A DNA stretch of 8,314 bases from positions 1 through 8,314 of the forward strand of contig DHQK01000102.1 of NCBI GenBank assembly GCA_002411085.1, read 5' to 3'. The DNA comes from Marinilabilia sp. UBA5340 (GTDB lineage: Bacteria; Bacteroidota; Bacteroidia; Bacteroidales; Marinilabiliaceae). The position numbers were made by a program, and so were the translations under genes. Shown piece by piece: positions 4,730 to 8,314 of the stretch. The notes under the pieces were generated by a model that was not told the origin of the DNA, ran no database searches, and saw only the letters and a program-made list of their open reading frames with translations. Each line of letters starts with the position of its first letter. Position 1 is the stretch's first letter.

Positions 4730-5326
4730 TTAGTCATTACTCTTTCGAGCTATTTCCTTCTTATATTTTGTGATATCTTGTAATATTTTCAAATACTCAT
4801 CTTCTGTATTTGCATGGTAAGTATCTTCTTTAGTAAAAAAGTTTTGCCCAGCTTTCATTTTAAATAAATCTACGTTAAGAGGATAGATTTCATAGTATGA
4901 ATAAGTTTTACCAGCACCTTCACCATCAGTATTAAGTCTTCTCTCTAAGTAGGAGGTGTCAACTCGATATAAATAAATATCAAAATCATTAAGCATAGTT
5001 GAATCAACTTTAGGATTTACAGAATCTCGGTGAAAAAGGTCATCGATAAAATATCTGCCTGGTCTTCTTTCTTCTGGATAAAAGTTTACAGCAATCGTTT
5101 GACTTTGTCTTGCTCCGCCTTCATGGATTATCCAGCCACCCCCAATGCCGAAATCGCCATTGTTATTCCAAAATCGAAAAGACATAATTAGCCCAAAGTC
5201 ATCATCAATAAATGAGCTTAAAGTTTCAGCATTTTTAATTATGTCGAAAGAATATCTTTCATTATTTTGGCATTGAACCTGAATAGTGTTAAGCGTCAAA
5301 GCTAAAAAAAATACATATTTATACAT
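4730..5326 (-). CDS. Exported protein of unknown family, candidate immunity protein
   Basis: A 198-aa protein that I do not recognise. The N-terminus from the ATG at 5324-5326 is a clean signal peptide: MYKYVFFLALTLNTI followed by QVQCQN, with likely cleavage near residue 20. Cys19 is not in a good lipobox, so a soluble periplasmic or secreted form is more likely than a lipoprotein. The mature part is polar and looks alpha/beta, with glycine- and aromatic-rich stretches such as MSFRFWNNNGDFGIGGGW and YSYYEIYPLNVDLF, and a basic helical tail. It starts 11 bp after the stop of the large cysteine-peptidase protein, on the same strand, so the two are probably co-transcribed. An ATG 45 bp further up (5371) would overlap the upstream gene and bury the signal peptide, so it was not chosen. 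The position and export signal suggest periplasmic immunity to the upstream hydrolase domain; this is inference. Confidence 0.7.
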   Translation of the reverse strand: MYKYVFFLALTLNTIQVQCQNNERYSFDIIKNAETLSSFIDDDFGLIMSFRFWNNNGDFGIGGGWIIHEGGARQSQTIAVNFYPEERRPGRYFIDDLFHRDSVNPKVDSTMLNDFDIYLYRVDTSYLERRLNTDGEGAGKTYSYYEIYPLNVDLFKMKAGQNFFTKEDTYHANTEDEYLKILQDITKYKKEIARKSND

Positions 5327-5337
5327 GATTCTCAAAT

Positions 5338-8314
5338 TTAATTTAATACTGGTCTGAAGTATCCAATCCATCCCTCATGAGATGCTAAAGAATTCCCCGT
5401 ACGTTTGTATGTAGACTGTACAACTTTACAACAGCCTCTATCTATATTCAGCTGTGTATCATTACTACAGGGCTCTTTACAACCAATTGATTCAATAATT
5501 ATTACATAATCATTCTCTTTGTCATACTCAAGAACAACTCCTGTATGACCATCGTTCTTCGATCTGCTCCATACAAAAACATCACCAGGTCTCGGAATAA
5601 AGTCTAATTCCTTGCTTCCAGGGATGAATTGGAGCTTTTCACCATATTCAGTCTTTTCATACGCTTTATCATCTCTAAAAGTATTTGTGATAATTAAAGG
5701 AACATCTTCAAATAATCCAAGTTTCTGTAAATAACGGCTCATAAATTCAGAACAATCCATCTTTTCAAGTGCTTCGTCTGTCATATCAGTTCTTAGCCCC
5801 CCATTTTGTTGTTCGTAGTCAGTTTCCAAATACTGTTCCATTGCAGTCAATGCTTCCTGAATAATTTGTGCATCGCTAGGTATCAAATACTCCTTCAAGC
5901 CTTCATACTGTTCCTTTTTCACATTTAACCGAACTACCTCTTCATTTTTCTTATTCTTAAATATGATAGCCTTCCCATATTTTTCAGGGTCGTTAGCAGT
6001 GTATTCTTCTATGTTTGCCAATACAATTTCTTTATCTTCTCTTGAATAAACTTGGTATGACCTAAAATCAAATACAATTTCCCCAAGCTTAATATTTGGC
6101 ATAGGAGTCCACCATGTGTTAGGGTTTACAGCATTGAAAGTTTCGAATGAAACTTTTGTTTCCTGACTAACTCCGGCTTGATGTAAGCGCTCACAAATCG
6201 CCCTGATATTTGCAGCGTGACCAAGTTCCGGTTTTAAAATGAGAGCAACAAAATCTTTTGCCTGCGTAGTCGATACGCTTAACTTTGTTGTTCCGCCTGA
6301 GTTATTGGTTAGTGTAAAGCTTGTAAATTCACCATCAAACCCTAATATTTTTGTTTTCTCCTCTGAAGCAAATAGGTAAACCTTTGATTTATCGTCTTCT
6401 ACTTTTCCGCTTCTCTCGATATAAACATCAAATTTTTTGTCTTCTATTTCAAAATCTCTTGCAAATACCGATTCGTTGGTTAATTTTTTCTCAAGGTCTA
6501 CAATACCTTTATAGTCTTCGTCTTGAGCATCAACAATGGTTTCAATTAAATCTTCAACTTTCTCCTCGTTTTCTACAATATTAAAATAATTGAGCCATGC
6601 TTCTTTAATTCCGCCATCAGTGCCATTTACCTGATATACAATAAATGGGTCGCTACCTTCAGTTTCATAAAAAGCAATAAGTACATAATTTGGCGTTGTA
6701 ACTGATTTAACCAGCTTTGCGTTTGATAAATCTTCTAAGCTTTTTATCGTTGGTCTGTTTGCTGCATTATATGTTTTTGTCCCTCCAATGTTATGAGCAG
6801 CTATATCATATTTAGCTCCCCCTGCTTCAAAATCTGTATTAATGTAGACCTTATTGTAGTATTTAAATTCAGTTACCCCCTCCTTAAAGCCAGTAATCAT
6901 TTGCTTGCCAGTATTAGTGTGAGATGAAGCACTGATTTTCTTATTGTCATAATAATCTAACGTAACATCTTTGCCTTTACAATCAGCAAACAAAGTTTTC
7001 ATATTCGTACTCACATATGCCCAGTAGTTTTTCCTGTCATCTAATATTTCTTGTCCTGCATCTGTTAATGACGGGAATAATAATTTTAAATCAGCATCAT
7101 TAAGGGGTGTAGCATCTGGCTTTTTCGGTTCTAAAATCAATAAATCCCGCAACCATTTTTCTTTTAGATTAAATTCATCGTCTTCCATTTGAAGGATGAG
7201 AGCCGGAGATAATGGGTAATCCGCTTCCTTTGCATATAGTGCTAATACAATATAATCATCAGCAACTCTTTCTTCGCAGTAATAGAATTTACTGTTATTA
7301 AATGCATCAACATCAGTATACCAATTTTTGGTTACACCACTTACTTTTCCAACCGGACTATAAACTATTATAGGAATGTTTTTATCATTAAAGAAAACTG
7401 TGCTTGGTGCTATTTGTTTTTCCGTTAGAGTCAAATCCGGTATTTGGCTAATTGTTGCAGTATTTCTTATCTGTTGAAGAATGCCTGTTGCATTTACTCC
7501 ATCTGCCATTAAAGTCCAGTTTTTAAAGTCACCTTCTCCATCGTAACCCGACATGTCGGTTATTTCAAGTTTCGAGTCTTCCATGTAATTCTCATACATG
7601 TAGTTAAACAAATCAGTATAAGCGTCATTTATAATTGTGAACTTTGCCGCCCCTTCCTCTTCATCCTGCGTCCACGCAAACAGCACGCTCTCCGGGTTAT
7701 GAATCAGGTCCCATTGGTACTTCCACAGCCCTGTCCCTTGCTCAGGTTTCCCATAGTCCATAAGATTATCGGTGGAGCCTTCGGGTAGCTGGTAAGTACT
7801 TTCCGGACTGAAAGGGTGGCGCAGATTAAAAGCACCGTGGGCCAGTTCGTGGGCCAGGGTTTCAAAATTACTACCAAAGTTAAAAATAAATCCATATTTG
7901 CGACTGGGTGGCATATAGCCTTTTTTGTCGGCACCGGGATAATCAATAAAAAAGAGATAAAGTGTGTTTCTTTCGGTTCCGTATTCTCTGTTGTATTTCT
8001 TGTAAACCCGTTTCATCTCATCACTATAATTACTGTACATGCGTTTATTGCCAGTCTGGAAGTTGTCGTAATCCAGGTCAGAAATTGTTATGGATTTACC
8101 TATGCTTACATGCCACCGAACCACTGCAGGAGCATACACCATGTTTAGGTAGTCCTCAATACCTTTGGCATTATCTGGAAATTTCTCACTTCGGTTAACA
8201 TCGACCAACTCAACATAGCAATCGTGCCGCTGATAACTGGCCAATCCCAGAGCTCCCACTTCGGTGAGGACTTCGCTACTGTCTCCTTGAAGTGTGGCCA
8301 GGGCTACGGAAAGC
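5338..8314 (-). CDS. Large multidomain protein: zincin domain plus C-terminal NlpC/P60- or CHAP-like domain (5' end outside window)
   Basis: The frame is open to the window edge, so the true start lies beyond 8314; the GTG at 8259 is only the first possible start in view. Residues are numbered from it. Residues 20-200 form a zinc-peptidase-like domain: H137-E138-L-A-H141 with a further His at 148, then a Met-turn-like NLMDYG at 165-170, as in metzincins but with one extra residue between the second and third His. Residues 205-795 are a long region of unknown fold with at least one internal duplication (334-376 and 522-564). Residues 800-973 form the C-terminal domain: DCSEF (Cys836), PGDVFVW (891-897), GHTGVVLEY (His905) and IIES (Glu923). 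This is the Cys-His-polar order of NlpC/P60 or CHAP amidases, which cut peptidoglycan peptides. Cys927, 931, 943 and 944 form an extra cluster. The exported gene at 4730 follows after 11 bp. The architecture suggests a polymorphic toxin or cell-wall effector; a secreted housekeeping hydrolase is the alternative. Confidence 0.78.
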   Translation of the reverse strand, partial: LSVALATLQGDSSEVLTEVGALGLASYQRHDCYVELVDVNRSEKFPDNAKGIEDYLNMVYAPAVVRWHVSIGKSITISDLDYDNFQTGNKRMYSNYSDEMKRVYKKYNREYGTERNTLYLFFIDYPGADKKGYMPPSRKYGFIFNFGSNFETLAHELAHGAFNLRHPFSPESTYQLPEGSTDNLMDYGKPEQGTGLWKYQWDLIHNPESVLFAWTQDEEEGAAKFTIINDAYTDLFNYMYENYMEDSKLEITDMSGYDGEGDFKNWTLMADGVNATGILQQIRNTATISQIPDLTLTEKQIAPSTVFFNDKNIPIIVYSPVGKVSGVTKNWYTDVDAFNNSKFYYCEERVADDYIVLALYAKEADYPLSPALILQMEDDEFNLKEKWLRDLLILEPKKPDATPLNDADLKLLFPSLTDAGQEILDDRKNYWAYVSTNMKTLFADCKGKDVTLDYYDNKKISASSHTNTGKQMITGFKEGVTEFKYYNKVYINTDFEAGGAKYDIAAHNIGGTKTYNAANRPTIKSLEDLSNAKLVKSVTTPNYVLIAFYETEGSDPFIVYQVNGTDGGIKEAWLNYFNIVENEEKVEDLIETIVDAQDEDYKGIVDLEKKLTNESVFARDFEIEDKKFDVYIERSGKVEDDKSKVYLFASEEKTKILGFDGEFTSFTLTNNSGGTTKLSVSTTQAKDFVALILKPELGHAANIRAICERLHQAGVSQETKVSFETFNAVNPNTWWTPMPNIKLGEIVFDFRSYQVYSREDKEIVLANIEEYTANDPEKYGKAIIFKNKKNEEVVRLNVKKEQYEGLKEYLIPSDAQIIQEALTAMEQYLETDYEQQNGGLRTDMTDEALEKMDCSEFMSRYLQKLGLFEDVPLIITNTFRDDKAYEKTEYGEKLQFIPGSKELDFIPRPGDVFVWSRSKNDGHTGVVLEYDKENDYVIIIESIGCKEPCSNDTQLNIDRGCCKVVQSTYKRTGNSLASHEGWIGYFRPVLN

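Noticed and set aside
4700..4730. A possible terminator after the exported-protein gene (AACTTTTAGAGTTTTAACTT-like on the minus strand)
   Set aside because: Pairing is AT-only and short, with no GC stem; not enough to call a terminator.
5327..5371. A longer start for the exported protein (ATG at 5371)
   Set aside because: It would overlap the upstream gene and put 15 polar residues ahead of a clear signal peptide.
7816..8198. Plus-strand ORFs of 78 and 110 codons
   Set aside because: They are antisense to the zincin domain, which has clear motifs; their translations show none.

Overview
The window looks like a piece of a Bacteroidota chromosome. It is AT-rich, has weak Shine-Dalgarno signals and TAnnTTTG-type promoter boxes, and carries families typical of that phylum: a lipoprotein M3 peptidase, a DAO-type flavoprotein, HigBA and RelBE-like toxin-antitoxin (TA) pairs, Bacteroidota-type integrase and REP-associated tyrosine transposase (RAYT) remnants, and a large secreted multidomain protein. 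I cannot name the genus.

Layout. (1) 1-1477: two ordinary genes diverge from a 190-bp gap, the start of an M3 (Dcp-like) lipoprotein peptidase on the minus strand and an FAD-dependent oxidoreductase on the plus strand. (2) 1501-4705: a decayed accessory patch built from two similar units. Read on the minus strand, each unit holds a REP-flanked, internally deleted RAYT gene, the last ~60 codons of a tyrosine recombinase, a complete TA operon, and a ~54-bp repeat that abuts the last stop codon of the TA operon. The scaffold is homologous between units (2430-2790 matches 3922-4295), but the TA cargo differs: higB-higA in one, a RelB/RelE-like pair in the other. The two RAYT copies lost different internal parts, and the integrase tails decayed to different degrees. 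A third degenerate REP end (3120-3208) and a frameshifted XRE-regulator tail (4554-4705, plus strand) complete the patch. (3) 4730-8314: a two-gene minus-strand operon. The first gene is the C-terminal ~990 residues of a very large protein whose start lies outside the window. It has a metzincin-like HExxH domain, then a long partly repetitive region, then a C-terminal NlpC/P60- or CHAP-like cysteine peptidase/amidase domain. Eleven bases downstream is a 198-aa signal-peptide protein of no family I recognise.

How it may work. The last two genes have the architecture of a polymorphic toxin and its immunity protein: a peptidoglycan-hydrolase-like C-terminus followed at once by a small exported protein that could protect the producer's periplasm. 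GC content is higher over the zincin domain than over the region after it, which fits a conserved core joined to an exchangeable C-terminal part. This pair is the best candidate here for an undescribed system; the function is inferred. The TA pairs look complete and probably active. The REP/RAYT/integrase material looks non-functional as protein, although the REP hairpins are still good.
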